From positions 6,026,314-6,090,313 of the forward strand of contig NZ_CP036271.1 of NCBI RefSeq assembly GCF_007745175.1: a stretch of DNA of 64,000 nt, written 5' to 3'. Positions 8,427-17,216 of the stretch are shown in pieces. The notes under the pieces are model-generated. The model had not been told where the DNA came from. It ran no database searches and worked only from the letters and a program-made list of their open reading frames with translations. How positions within the stretch are numbered: the stretch's first letter is position 1; each line of letters starts with the position of its first letter. Origin of the DNA: Caulifigura coniformis (lineage in GTDB: Bacteria > Planctomycetota > Planctomycetia > Planctomycetales > Planctomycetaceae). The position numbers and the translations under genes were made by a program.

Positions 8427-9818
8427 TCAGCGAACGACCGGGCTGTCCCCCTGTGTCGCGACTTGCGTGAATCGCGATTCCAGGGACTTCAGGTCGACGG
8501 GCGCGGCCACCACTTTTCCCTGGGCGTCGACCAGCCAGTACTGCGGAACTGAGGCGACACCATATGCGCGGGCCAGGGGATTGCGGATTCCCCGCTGATC
8601 CAGATTCGAGGAAAAGATGGTCCGCCAGTTGATCTCGGCCTGTTCAAGGAACGAATCGACGACCGCTTCATCCACGTCGAGGTTAACCCCGATGACCGCC
8701 ATCGAGCGTTCGGACTGGCTGGCGATGACCTGCTTCAGTCGCGGAAGGTCTTCGCGGAACGACGGCGACTCCGCCGACCAGAACACGATCAGGACGGGGC
8801 GGCCGAGGAACTGGTCGATCGACACGAATCCGCCATCGATCGTCGCGCCGGCGAATTCTCCCAGCGGCTGGCCTGTGAGCTTGTACCGGCGGATCGCCCC
8901 GGCGGCGTGTTCGGCAAACGGCGTCGCGGCAAAATCGCGCTCCAGCAGCACAAAGCACTGCCGCGCATCGTCGAAGCGTCCGCCGACTTCGCAGGCCCGG
9001 GCCGCCGACACCAGTGCCAGTGCGCTGCGGTTGGTTTCCGTCGGGAAACGGCTTGCGAAAAGCCGGGCCTGAACGGCGGCCATTTTTCCCCATTTGTCGT
9101 TCTTGCGCCCGTCCTGCTCGGCGAGTTCCGCCAGGCATTCGACCAGTTTCAGCTGTAGTTCGATCGCGCCGAACGATTTCGGATCTCGCTTGTAGAGGGT
9201 TTCGGCCTCTTCGCTCAACAGGCCGATCTGTTCATAGTCGCCGTAGGCCGCAAGCGTCACCCGGGAGTTGGCCAGGTAGTGCACGGCGTTGTTGAACAGC
9301 ATCACACGATCGGGACGGTCCTTCGTCTTCGCGCAGACCTCGAGCGCCAGTTGGACGACCTTTTCGGCCCGCTGCATCTCTTCCGCTTCTGCCTGTTGAT
9401 CCGTCAACTGGACGACCTGGAATTCACCGGGCTTGCCGACGATCGGAGTTCGGACGCTGTCCAGGGGAGCTGACTGGATCCTCGTAATCTCGCGAATCAA
9501 CCATTCCGGAGTGCCCGGATCCGGTTCAACGAGCGGTTCCTCGGGTTCCGTGGAGTCGTCTTCGGTCTCGGCCAGGGCGCTGGTGGCAGCCGTGACGGGC
9601 GGAGCTTCCGCCGTCTGTTTCGGATTCAGGTCCAGGACGGGAAGGGCTTCGCCGATCGAAACGGCCGGGGGAACGACCGGAGGGGCCGGCGACCGTTCAG
9701 CCGCCGGCGACGAACCTGCGACGGGAGCAGCAGGAGCCTGCTCCGAGCACGATGACATCAACGCACTGCCGCCGGAAAGAACGACAATCCATAAGAGCCG
9801 ATGCGGAAGGGCGCGCAT
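8427..9818 (-). CDS. Thioredoxin-fold lipoprotein lacking the CXXC motif
   Basis: The N-terminus MRALPHRLLWIVVLSGGSAL followed by MSSC is a lipoprotein signal. A Pro/Ala-rich linker and a roughly 200-residue helical, repeat-like region (residues about 100-320) follow. The C-terminal 140 residues have the TlpA/AhpC thioredoxin fold: PVLIVFWSAESPSFREDLPRL, then VIGVNLD and the cis-proline segment VASVPQYWLVD. Where TlpA proteins have CPPC, this protein reads SPSF, so it cannot do dithiol chemistry there. It is probably a periplasmic binding or scaffold protein. The ATG at 9818 has AAAGGA a few bases upstream. Length is 463 residues. Confidence 0.75.
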   Translation of the reverse strand: MRALPHRLLWIVVLSGGSALMSSCSEQAPAAPVAGSSPAAERSPAPPVVPPAVSIGEALPVLDLNPKQTAEAPPVTAATSALAETEDDSTEPEEPLVEPDPGTPEWLIREITRIQSAPLDSVRTPIVGKPGEFQVVQLTDQQAEAEEMQRAEKVVQLALEVCAKTKDRPDRVMLFNNAVHYLANSRVTLAAYGDYEQIGLLSEEAETLYKRDPKSFGAIELQLKLVECLAELAEQDGRKNDKWGKMAAVQARLFASRFPTETNRSALALVSAARACEVGGRFDDARQCFVLLERDFAATPFAEHAAGAIRRYKLTGQPLGEFAGATIDGGFVSIDQFLGRPVLIVFWSAESPSFREDLPRLKQVIASQSERSMAVIGVNLDVDEAVVDSFLEQAEINWRTIFSSNLDQRGIRNPLARAYGVASVPQYWLVDAQGKVVAAPVDLKSLESRFTQVATQGDSPVVR

Positions 9819-10002
9819 GGGAGTCCTTTCCCCGTAACGATGTTCCATCAACGGCGGGGTTCTATCCCGGCCGCTGCGAATGGGGCAAGAGGAACAGGTC
9901 CCGGCAAGCCGGGATGTCTGGCTTGTAAGACGCGATCAATCTCCGGGGACCTCTTGGGGCGATGATGAACGTCTCGTGACTTTGGCGAGTTCCTGCAGGG
10001 CT

Positions 10003-10501
10003 GGTCACGTTCTCAAGATGGGCCAATTCGTCGTTGCCGCGAAACGACCTGCGGTGACGAGAAACGACCGACGGTGAAAAAGTGACTCGCCCCGCCCCAA
10101 TCCCCACCCGCCAACGCACTTCCGAGGTACCGCGTACCGGGCCCACCCGCGCAACCGCCCCCGTCATGATGGAGGACCTATGAACACAACCACCGTCAAC
10201 CTGTCGTCACACACCCCGGCCCGGCCGGCTCCATGTCTGCATCACGCACGCTCTCCCGATGCCTCCGCTCAACTTCGGCGGGAAATAGGGCGAGGAGTAC
10301 AGTACCACCCACACAACGCGCCCTCCTCGCCCCCTCGGCGTCGAATACCTCCGCAGTTTCCCCAATCCCCGCCCGAGCCTGCGAACTCCGCGCACGGCTG
10401 GTCACGTTTTCAAGATGAGCCAGTTCGTCGTTGGCTTGCGTCGTTGCCGCAACATGATCTGCAGTGACGACCGACGACCTGTTGTGAAAAAGTGACTCGC
10501 C
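10003..10501 (+). repeat. Composite repeat, copy A
   Basis: About 500 bp that recurs at 35397-35898 and starts again at 63826. It consists of a left unit (10003-10090) and a right unit (10400-10501), related to each other and in direct orientation, each beginning GGTCACGTT and ending TGAAAAAGTGACTCGCC so that the ends are inverted repeats. Between them is a core with a conserved stretch ending CGCGCAACCGCCCCCGTCAT, a Shine-Dalgarno-like GGAGGACC before an ATG at 10180, and a 10-bp hairpin (GGGCGAGGAG 10288-10297 with CTCCTCGCCC 10323-10332). It occupies the divergent region between the thioredoxin-like gene and pyrB. No transposase is inside. Confidence 0.85.
10180..10467 (+). other. Small open frame inside composite repeat copy A
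   Basis: A 95-codon frame beginning MNTTTVNLSSHTPARPAP with GGAGGACC 2 nt upstream. Copy B has the same frame (MNITTTNLSSHTPARPTA...) with one in-frame codon insertion, and shares RGVQYHPHNAPSSPPRRR. The opposite strand is also open in both copies (10207-10395 here), so frame conservation does not prove coding. Composition is Pro/Ser/His/Arg-rich with no recognisable domain. I rank it as a possible small peptide or simply a structured repeat core. Confidence 0.25.
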
Positions 10502-10579
10502 CCGCGAGTTCCACCTGGCCGATAGTCGCCGGCCGACTGGCCCGTTAAGATCCGCCGAACACCAACAGCCCTGGCCGCA

Positions 10580-11545
10580 ATGCACGGATCGAACACTTCC
10601 ACTGCCGTCTGGAACCGGCGTCATCTTCTCGGCCTGCGCGATCTTTCCGCGGCCGAGCTGGAGACGATTTTCTCGAGGGCGCGCACCTACAAGGAGCGCG
10701 CCCTTCGCGGTGAACCGAAATCGAATGAGTTGGCCGGCGTCGTCGTCGCGAATCTGTTCTTCGAGAACTCCACCCGCACACGGACCAGCTTCGGGCTCGC
10801 GGCCCGCCGGCTGTCGGCCGACGTCGTCGACTTTTCGGCGTCCAGCAGCAGTCTTTCCAAGGGGGAGACGTTCATCGACACCGCGCTGACCATCCAGGCG
10901 ATGGGCGCCAGTCAGATGGTGGTCCGGCATTCGTCATCCGGAGCGCCGAAGTTCCTGTCTCGGCATCTCGACTGCAGTGTGCTCAACGCCGGGGATGGAA
11001 CGCACGAGCATCCGACGCAGGGACTTCTCGATATTTTCACCATTCTTGAGCGTCGGGGGCAGGTTCGCGGCCTGACGGTCGCTCTGGTGGGGGACATCCT
11101 TCACAGCCGGGTCGCCCGTTCCAACATCTGGGGACTCAAGACCCTCGGAGCCCGAGTCATCGTCTGCGGACCGGCAACCCTCATCCCTCCGGCGATCTCC
11201 GAACTCGGCGTCGACATCCTGCACGACTTCGACGAAGTGCTGGAAGAGGCCGACTGCGTCAACCTGCTTCGCGTACAGTTCGAAAGGCAGCGGGGCGCCT
11301 TCTTCCCGTCGATCGCGGAATACGCGCACCTGTACGGCATGAATCGCCAGCGTCTGCAGCGGGCCCGGAAGGATCTCCTTGTTCTTGCGCCGGGCCCCAT
11401 CAATCGCGGAGTGGAAATCACCGCCGACGTCGCGGATGGCGAGCATTCACTGATTCTCGACCAGGTGACCAACGGTCTGTACATCCGCATGGCCTGCCTG
11501 GCGTTGTTGCATGAAGCTCAGCGCAGTGGTCAGGCCGTTTCCTGA
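10580..11545 (+). CDS. pyrB: Aspartate carbamoyltransferase catalytic subunit
   Basis: The 321-residue product condenses carbamoyl phosphate and aspartate in pyrimidine synthesis. The carbamoyl-phosphate loop [12 protein letters not shown] is at residues 60-71, the second-domain signature HPTQGLLD starts at 144, [16 protein letters not shown] supplies the aspartate-domain start, and [10 protein letters not shown] and [12 protein letters not shown] match PyrB rather than OTC. Length is normal. The start ATG at 10580 gives the usual N-terminus. It lies just right of composite repeat copy A, so its promoter must sit within or next to the repeat. No pyrI regulatory gene is adjacent. Confidence 0.95.
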   Translation: MHGSNTSTAVWNRRHLLGLRDLSAAELETIFSRARTYKERALRGEPKSNELAGVVVANLFFENSTRTRTSFGLAARRLSADVVDFSASSSSLSKGETFIDTALTIQAMGASQMVVRHSSSGAPKFLSRHLDCSVLNAGDGTHEHPTQGLLDIFTILERRGQVRGLTVALVGDILHSRVARSNIWGLKTLGARVIVCGPATLIPPAISELGVDILHDFDEVLEEADCVNLLRVQFERQRGAFFPSIAEYAHLYGMNRQRLQRARKDLLVLAPGPINRGVEITADVADGEHSLILDQVTNGLYIRMACLALLHEAQRSGQAVS

Positions 11546-11574
11546 ACTCACAATTCCGCGAAGCGTGATCTTCC

Positions 11575-11856
11575 ATGTCTCGCTGGACGCCAGACCGCGA
11601 TTCCGCCGACGACCCGGATGATGACTGGGACGAAGGGGAAGACGCCTGGGCAGACGACGACTCCGAAACGGCGCTGGCGGAGTGCCCGAGCTGCGGAGCC
11701 GATGTCTATGAAGACGCCGTGCGCTGCCCGATCTGCGGTGAGTACATCACCCGTTCCCGTTCGGTCTGGCAGGGCCGGCCGGTCTGGTGGCGGATTCTTG
11801 GTCTCGCGGGGATCCTGGCTGTGATCATCGGAATCGCGTTCGCGGCGGGTCTTTAA
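11575..11856 (+). CDS. Zinc-ribbon single-pass membrane protein
   Basis: The 93-residue product has a very acidic N-terminus (residues 9-31 mostly Asp/Glu), a zinc ribbon with Cys37-Cys40 and Cys51-Cys54 (CPSCGADVYEDAVRCPICG), and one transmembrane helix near the C-terminus (about residues 71-92). Such double-zinc-ribbon proteins are common small genes in planctomycetes and have no assigned function. It follows pyrB by 29 nt and may be co-transcribed with it. Confidence 0.75.
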   Translation: MSRWTPDRDSADDPDDDWDEGEDAWADDDSETALAECPSCGADVYEDAVRCPICGEYITRSRSVWQGRPVWWRILGLAGILAVIIGIAFAAGL

Positions 11857-12197
11857 GCCGGACCGCCCGCAGTCATGGCTCGCGTTCGCCCCGGGCCCTT
11901 CTGCTGGGATTTCCACTGGTCGCGGAATGAAATCGGGGGACATCTCGTCCCGCCGGTCTAAGCTCATCGCGTTCCTGCGCCCGGAACGTGGCCCCGAGGA
12001 CGGAATGTGGTCGGGTATGCGAGCATCGCCTGTGGTTGTCACGCCACATGAGGCGAACCCGGATGCATACCCCTATGTCAAATGAAAGATTGAATCTTCA
12101 CTCGGCGATTGTTCCAGTGGTGACGTTCCCCTCCGGCTCAGCGCCGCACTCCCGCCTCATCTGAACGACAGATTCCCCGCATGCGCCTCGCCTCCGG
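11857..12197. other. 341-bp intergenic region
   Basis: No gene is supported. A hairpin with arms CGCCT/AGGCG and GTGG/CCAC lies at 12027-12055 and could end the pyrB/zinc-ribbon transcript, but it lacks a T-run. The remainder presumably contains the promoter of the RND efflux genes. Confidence 0.4.
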
Positions 12198-13736
12198 ATG
12201 ATCCGGAGTGATCCCCGGGGGCGCCAAGGTCTTCAAGTGCAAATCATTGACACGCGATTCCCGACGACTTGTCTTCAGTCCCGGTCTTTGAACCTCGCCC
12301 ACTGCGGTCAGTCAATCCGCTACCGACGCCTGCTCGTTCTGGTCGCCCTCCTGGGCGCCAGCGCGTCCACCGGCGGGTGCGCCAAACAGGTGCCGGCCGC
12401 GGCGAAGAAGTCGGAGCCTCCCAAGGTGACCGTCGCGACTCCGGTGAAAATGCCGATCGTGGAATGGGATGAGTATGTCGGCCGGCTGGAGGCGCTCGAG
12501 ACGGTCGAAGTCCGTTCCCGGATCAGCGGCTACCTGGCATCAACGCATTTCGACGAAGGCCAGCTTGTGAAAGAAGGGGACCTGCTGGCGGTCATCGACC
12601 AGCGCCCCATCCTGGCCGAGATTGCCCGAAATGACGCGGACCTGTCTTCCGCCGAGGCCCAGCTTGGCCAGGCGAATGCGTCCCTGTCACAGGCCCAGGC
12701 CGAGTTTAAGCGTTCGGAGATCCGGCTCGATCTGGCGCAGAAGCGGCTGACGCGAACCAACCAGCTGCGGCAGCGCAATGCGACGACCAGTGACGAATTC
12801 GATCTGCGCGAGGCCGAGTTTGCCGAGGCGCAGTCCGAGCAGGCCGTCGCGCAGGCCCGGATCGATTCCTCGAAGTCGGTGGTGGTGGCCGCGGAGGCGG
12901 CCGTGGGGATCGCGAAGGCAAACCTGTCGATCGCCAAGCTGAACCTGCAGTACACCGAGATCAAGGCGCCGATCAGCGGCCGGATCAGTCGACGCTACGT
13001 CACGGAAGGAAACCTGGTCTCCGGCGGTTCCGCCGATTCCACGCTGCTGACGACGATTGTCTCGGTCGATCCCATCCACTGCTACTTCGACGCCGACGAA
13101 CAGGCCTTCCTGAAATACATGCGGCTTGCCAGCGAAGGCATCCGACCCAGCAGCCGGGATGTGCGGAATCCGGTCTACCTGGCGCTGGCCAACGAACGCG
13201 ATGGCTTCCCGCACTGGGGGCACATGGACTTCGTCGACAATCGGCTGGATGAAGAGACCAGCACCATCCGCGGCCGGGCCATCCTGTCGAATAAGGACAT
13301 GAAGCTCACGCCGGGCCTGTTTGCCCGCGTGCGGCTGCCTGGCAGCTCGAGGTACGACGCCGTGCTTATCCCGGATCGTGCGATCGGCACCGATCAGGCC
13401 GAGAAGTTCGTACTGACCGTTGGGGATGACAACAAGATTGTCCGCAAAGTGGTTCGTCTGGGGCCGATCTCGCACGGCCTGCGGATCATTCGTGAAGGTC
13501 TGATCGGCGACGAGCGGGTCGTCCTGGGCGGAATGCAGCGCGCGAAGCCGGGAATCGAAGTCGCCGCGACAGTGGAAGTCCTCGAAGCCACCAAGGAAAG
13601 CCTGCCGGACACCTATGAGCCGGTCCCGGAAGGGCAATGGCTGACTCCCAAACGCAAGGTTGCTGCCAATGCCTCGGCGCCGATCGGGTCTCCGCCGACG
13701 GCCAAGCCGGCCATCGTGACGGGAGCGGCGAAGTGA
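12198..13736 (+). CDS. RND efflux periplasmic adaptor (membrane fusion protein)
   Basis: The 512-residue product is an HlyD/AcrA-type lipoprotein. The lipobox ASTGGC puts the lipidated Cys at residue 61 counting from 12198. The biotinyl-lipoyl halves (VEVRSRISGYLASTHFDEGQ and NLQYTEIKAPISGRISRRYV) flank a long alpha-helical hairpin rich in Ala, Gln and Glu (residues about 150-245). The beta-barrel and membrane-proximal domains follow (GRAILSNKDMKLTPGLFARV, LIPDRAIGTDQ). The true start may be the GTG at 12237, which has AAGG upstream and gives a shorter leader. The stop overlaps the start of the permease gene by 4 nt, so the two are coupled. No outer-membrane channel gene is adjacent. Confidence 0.9.
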   Translation: MIRSDPRGRQGLQVQIIDTRFPTTCLQSRSLNLAHCGQSIRYRRLLVLVALLGASASTGGCAKQVPAAAKKSEPPKVTVATPVKMPIVEWDEYVGRLEALETVEVRSRISGYLASTHFDEGQLVKEGDLLAVIDQRPILAEIARNDADLSSAEAQLGQANASLSQAQAEFKRSEIRLDLAQKRLTRTNQLRQRNATTSDEFDLREAEFAEAQSEQAVAQARIDSSKSVVVAAEAAVGIAKANLSIAKLNLQYTEIKAPISGRISRRYVTEGNLVSGGSADSTLLTTIVSVDPIHCYFDADEQAFLKYMRLASEGIRPSSRDVRNPVYLALANERDGFPHWGHMDFVDNRLDEETSTIRGRAILSNKDMKLTPGLFARVRLPGSSRYDAVLIPDRAIGTDQAEKFVLTVGDDNKIVRKVVRLGPISHGLRIIREGLIGDERVVLGGMQRAKPGIEVAATVEVLEATKESLPDTYEPVPEGQWLTPKRKVAANASAPIGSPPTAKPAIVTGAAK

Positions 13737-16700
13737 GAATTGCACACTTCTTCATCGACCGGCCGATCTTCGCGACGGTCGTCTCGTTCGTCATCATCAT
13801 CCTGGGGGGGATTTCCTACGTCTCCCTGCCGGCGGCGCTCTATCCCGATGTCGTCCCGCCGACCATCGTGGTCCGAGCCAGCTATCCCGGTGCGTCGCCC
13901 GAGGTGATTGCCGACTCGGTGGCCACCCCCATCGAGCAGGAAGTGAACGGCGTCGAGGACATGCTCTACATGTCCTCGCAGTGCACGACCGACGGCGCCA
14001 TGGCGCTCACGATCACGTTCCGCCTGGGAACCGATCTCGACAAGGCCCAGGTGCTGGTCCAGAACCGGGTCGCGATCGCCGAAGCGCGGTTGCCCGAAGA
14101 AGTGCGGCGCCTGGGGGTGACGACCATCAAGTCCTCCCCCGACCTGCTGCTGGTCATCCACCTCATTTCGCCCGGGGCAAAGTACAACCAGGAGTACGTT
14201 GGCAACTACGGGTTTATCCAGCTCAAAGACACGCTGGCCCGTATCGACGGCGTCGGCGACGTGTTGCTGAACGGCCTGCGCGAATACAGCATGCGCATCT
14301 GGCTTGATCCGGACCGCCTGGCGCATCTCTCGCTCACGCCGGGTGACGTCATCGCCAGCCTCCGGGAGCAGAACGTCCAGGTCGCCTCGGGCGTGATCGG
14401 GCAGCCTCCCGTTCCGAATGGAAACGCGTTCCAGCTTTCGATCAATACGCTCGGACGGCTGATCGAGCCGGGCCAGTTTGAAAACATCATCGTCCGCACC
14501 GGCGCCAACGGACGCGTGGTCCGCGTGAAGGATGTGGCCCGCATCGAACTGGGCGCCCGCGACTACACGGTCGAGAGCAGTCTGGATGGCGAACCGGCCG
14601 TGGCGATGATCATCTCGCAGCGTCCTGGTTCCAACGCGCTGGCCACCGCCACGGCCGTCGAAGAAACCATCGCCGAACTGGCGAAGGGATTCCCGGAAGG
14701 GGTCGACTATCGCATCATCTACAACCCGACGGTCTTCGTTCGCGAGTCGATCGACGCCGTGCTGCGCACGCTGAACGAAGCGGTGATCCTCGTGGTCATC
14801 GTCGTGCTCGTGTTCCTCCAGAACTGGCGGGCGAGCCTGATTCCGCTGCTGGCGATCCCCGTGTCGCTGATCGGCACGTTCGCGGCCATGTCGGCCTTCG
14901 GCTTCTCGCTGAACATGTTGTCGCTGTTCGGACTCGTGCTCGCGATCGGCATCGTCGTCGACGACGCGATCGTCGTGGTGGAAAACGTTGAACGACATAT
15001 CGCGAACGGTCTGTCGCCACGCGCCGCCGCCTATAAGGCGATGGACGAAGTGACGGTCGCGGTTATCGCGATCGCGATCGGCCTGTCGGCCGTGTTTATT
15101 CCCACCGCGTTCGTCGGCGGCCTGACCGGGCAATTTTACCGGCAATTCGCGCTCACGATTGCCGTTTCGACTCTGATCTCGGCGTTCAACTCACTCACGC
15201 TGGCTCCCGCCATGTGCGCCATCCTGCTGCAGCCCCACGGGGCCAAGCGCGACTGGTTCAGCCGGATCTGGGATTTCGCCTTCGGCTGGTTCTTCCGCCT
15301 GTTCAACCGCGGATTCGACTGGTCGAGCAGCGTCTACGGCCGGACGGTGCGATGGCTCTTTCCGAGGGCGTTCCTGCCCTTGGGGGTGTATGTGGGCCTG
15401 CTCGTCATCACGGGCTACGGATTCCAGAAGGCACCGACAGGGTTCATCCCCCCTTCGGACATGGGATACATGATCGCAATGGTCCAGCTCCCCGACGGCG
15501 CTTCAGTCGAGCGGACATCGGCCGTCGTCAATCGCGCGGTGAAAACGATCCTGGAACATCCGGGCGTCGATCACGCGATTTCGTACGCCGGTTATTCGGG
15601 GACAACCCGCAGTGCGAGTTCGAACTACGGCTCGGTCTTCATTATGCCGAAGCCGTTCCACGAGCGCCTCAATGGTCCGAAGGCGAGCGACATCCAGAAG
15701 GAGCTGCAGCCCGAGCTTTCCAAGATCTCCGACGCCACGATCTTCATCATCCCGCCTCCGCCCGTCCGCGGGCTGGGCACCGCAGGCGGCTTCAAGTTCC
15801 TCGTGCAGGATCGCGGTGGGGCCGGTTACAAGGAACTGCAGAAGGCGACGGACGATCTCATCGCCGCCGCCGCCAGGGACTCGTCTCTTTCCAACGTCTT
15901 CACCACCTATCGCGCGACGACGCCTCAGCTCTACGCCAACGTCGATCGCGTGAAGGCGAGCATGCTCAATGTGCCGATCGCCAATGTTTTCGAAGCCTTG
16001 CAGGTGAACCTCGGCTCGGCCTACGTGAACGATCTAAACCTGTTCGGCCGCGTGTTTCAGGTCCGCGTGCAATCGGAGGGAGACTTTCGAACGGAAGCGG
16101 AAGACGTCACGCGTCTGAAAACCAGGAATGCCAATGGCAAGATGGTTCCGCTCGGTTCGGTGCTCGACATGGAATGGAAGAGCGGCCCCGACCGGGTCGT
16201 TCGTTACAACATGTATCCGTCCGCTGAAGTGCAGGGGGATACCGCGCCCGGACGAAGTTCCGGGGAAGCCATGGCCACCATCGAACGACTGGCCGAGGAA
16301 GTGCTCCCTCCGGGCATGACCATTGCCTGGACCGATATTGCTTACCAGCAGCAACTGGCCGGCAACACAGCGGCGTACATCTTCCCGCTGTGCGTGCTGT
16401 TCGTCTTTCTCGTTCACTCCGCCGAGTACGAGAGCTGGATGCTGCCGCTGGCGATCATTCTCATTGCGCCCGTCTGTCTTCCGTTCGCGCTGGGCGGCGT
16501 CCTCGCCCGCGGAATGGACAACAACCTGATCACACAGATCGGGTTTATTGTGCTGATCGGCCTGGCCGCCAAGAACGCTGTGCTGATCGTCGAGTTCTCC
16601 AAGCACCTGGAAGACGGCGGCATGAACCGTTTTGACGCCACCGTGGAAGCATGCCGCCTGCGGCTGCGCCCCATCATGATGACGTCGTTCGCGTTCATCC

Positions 16701-16987
16701 TGGGCGTGCTGCCGCTGGCCATCGCCAAGGGACCCGGAGCCGAGATCCGACAGGTGCTGGGAACCGCGGTCTTCGCCGGGATGCTGGGCGTGACGGTCTT
16801 CGGTCTCTTCCTGACGCCGACGTTCTACGTCGTGCTGCGTGGCGTATCGCTGCGGTTCTGGAACCGAGGCCGGAATGCCCGGTCCCATCACGAAGAGGGA
16901 CACTCCGGCCACGCCCTGCACGTCGAAGGCCACTCCGTGAACGGGTCGTCGGACAAGGGAGAGGTCTCCACAGCCGCCCATCATTGA
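13733..16987 (+). CDS. RND multidrug efflux permease, HAE1/AcrB type
   Basis: The 1084-residue inner-membrane proton antiporter begins MRIAHFFIDRPIFATVVSF (GTG start, GTGA overlap with the adaptor stop). It shows the AcrB layout of two six-helix halves, each with a large periplasmic loop: PGASPEVIADSVATPIEQEVNG, the helix 4 proton-relay segment GIVVDDAIVVVENVERH with two Asp residues, and the second half GLAAKNAVLIVEFSKHLEDG. The N-terminal TIVVRASYPGAS is the standard porter-domain start. The substrate cannot be inferred; drugs, lipids or solvents are possible. The C-terminus is His/Glu-rich (SHHEEGHSGHALHVEGHS), which is unusual and could bind metal. Confidence 0.93.
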   Translation: MRIAHFFIDRPIFATVVSFVIIILGGISYVSLPAALYPDVVPPTIVVRASYPGASPEVIADSVATPIEQEVNGVEDMLYMSSQCTTDGAMALTITFRLGTDLDKAQVLVQNRVAIAEARLPEEVRRLGVTTIKSSPDLLLVIHLISPGAKYNQEYVGNYGFIQLKDTLARIDGVGDVLLNGLREYSMRIWLDPDRLAHLSLTPGDVIASLREQNVQVASGVIGQPPVPNGNAFQLSINTLGRLIEPGQFENIIVRTGANGRVVRVKDVARIELGARDYTVESSLDGEPAVAMIISQRPGSNALATATAVEETIAELAKGFPEGVDYRIIYNPTVFVRESIDAVLRTLNEAVILVVIVVLVFLQNWRASLIPLLAIPVSLIGTFAAMSAFGFSLNMLSLFGLVLAIGIVVDDAIVVVENVERHIANGLSPRAAAYKAMDEVTVAVIAIAIGLSAVFIPTAFVGGLTGQFYRQFALTIAVSTLISAFNSLTLAPAMCAILLQPHGAKRDWFSRIWDFAFGWFFRLFNRGFDWSSSVYGRTVRWLFPRAFLPLGVYVGLLVITGYGFQKAPTGFIPPSDMGYMIAMVQLPDGASVERTSAVVNRAVKTILEHPGVDHAISYAGYSGTTRSASSNYGSVFIMPKPFHERLNGPKASDIQKELQPELSKISDATIFIIPPPPVRGLGTAGGFKFLVQDRGGAGYKELQKATDDLIAAAARDSSLSNVFTTYRATTPQLYANVDRVKASMLNVPIANVFEALQVNLGSAYVNDLNLFGRVFQVRVQSEGDFRTEAEDVTRLKTRNANGKMVPLGSVLDMEWKSGPDRVVRYNMYPSAEVQGDTAPGRSSGEAMATIERLAEEVLPPGMTIAWTDIAYQQQLAGNTAAYIFPLCVLFVFLVHSAEYESWMLPLAIILIAPVCLPFALGGVLARGMDNNLITQIGFIVLIGLAAKNAVLIVEFSKHLEDGGMNRFDATVEACRLRLRPIMMTSFAFILGVLPLAIAKGPGAEIRQVLGTAVFAGMLGVTVFGLFLTPTFYVVLRGVSLRFWNRGRNARSHHEEGHSGHALHVEGHSVNGSSDKGEVSTAAHH

Positions 16988-17216
16988 ACGAGGCGGGCGA
17001 TGCAGCTCGTTGGCGCGGTCAGATCCCGCCCTGGTCGTTCCACGGTCACACCGGTCGCGAAATTTCGTCTGAGCCGGCATCCGTCGCTTCGCGTTCCTGT
17101 GCAGGATGCCCCTGAAAGCATTCGCCGGCGGCTCGACAGGCCGAGCCGGCTCGCCTACGTTCGCAGGGGAGCCGGGCCTTGTGCGCCCACGTCGACCTGG
17201 CAGCGGACAGCGGTGT

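Noticed and set aside
12687-13745. Long minus-strand open frame opposite the RND adaptor gene
   Set aside because: High G+C third positions open the antisense frame; it lacks family signatures and lies fully opposite a clear gene.
13613-15145. 510-codon minus-strand open frame opposite the RND permease
   Set aside because: It is antisense to a permease with complete motifs; composition is Arg/Asp/His-rich as expected of an antisense shadow.
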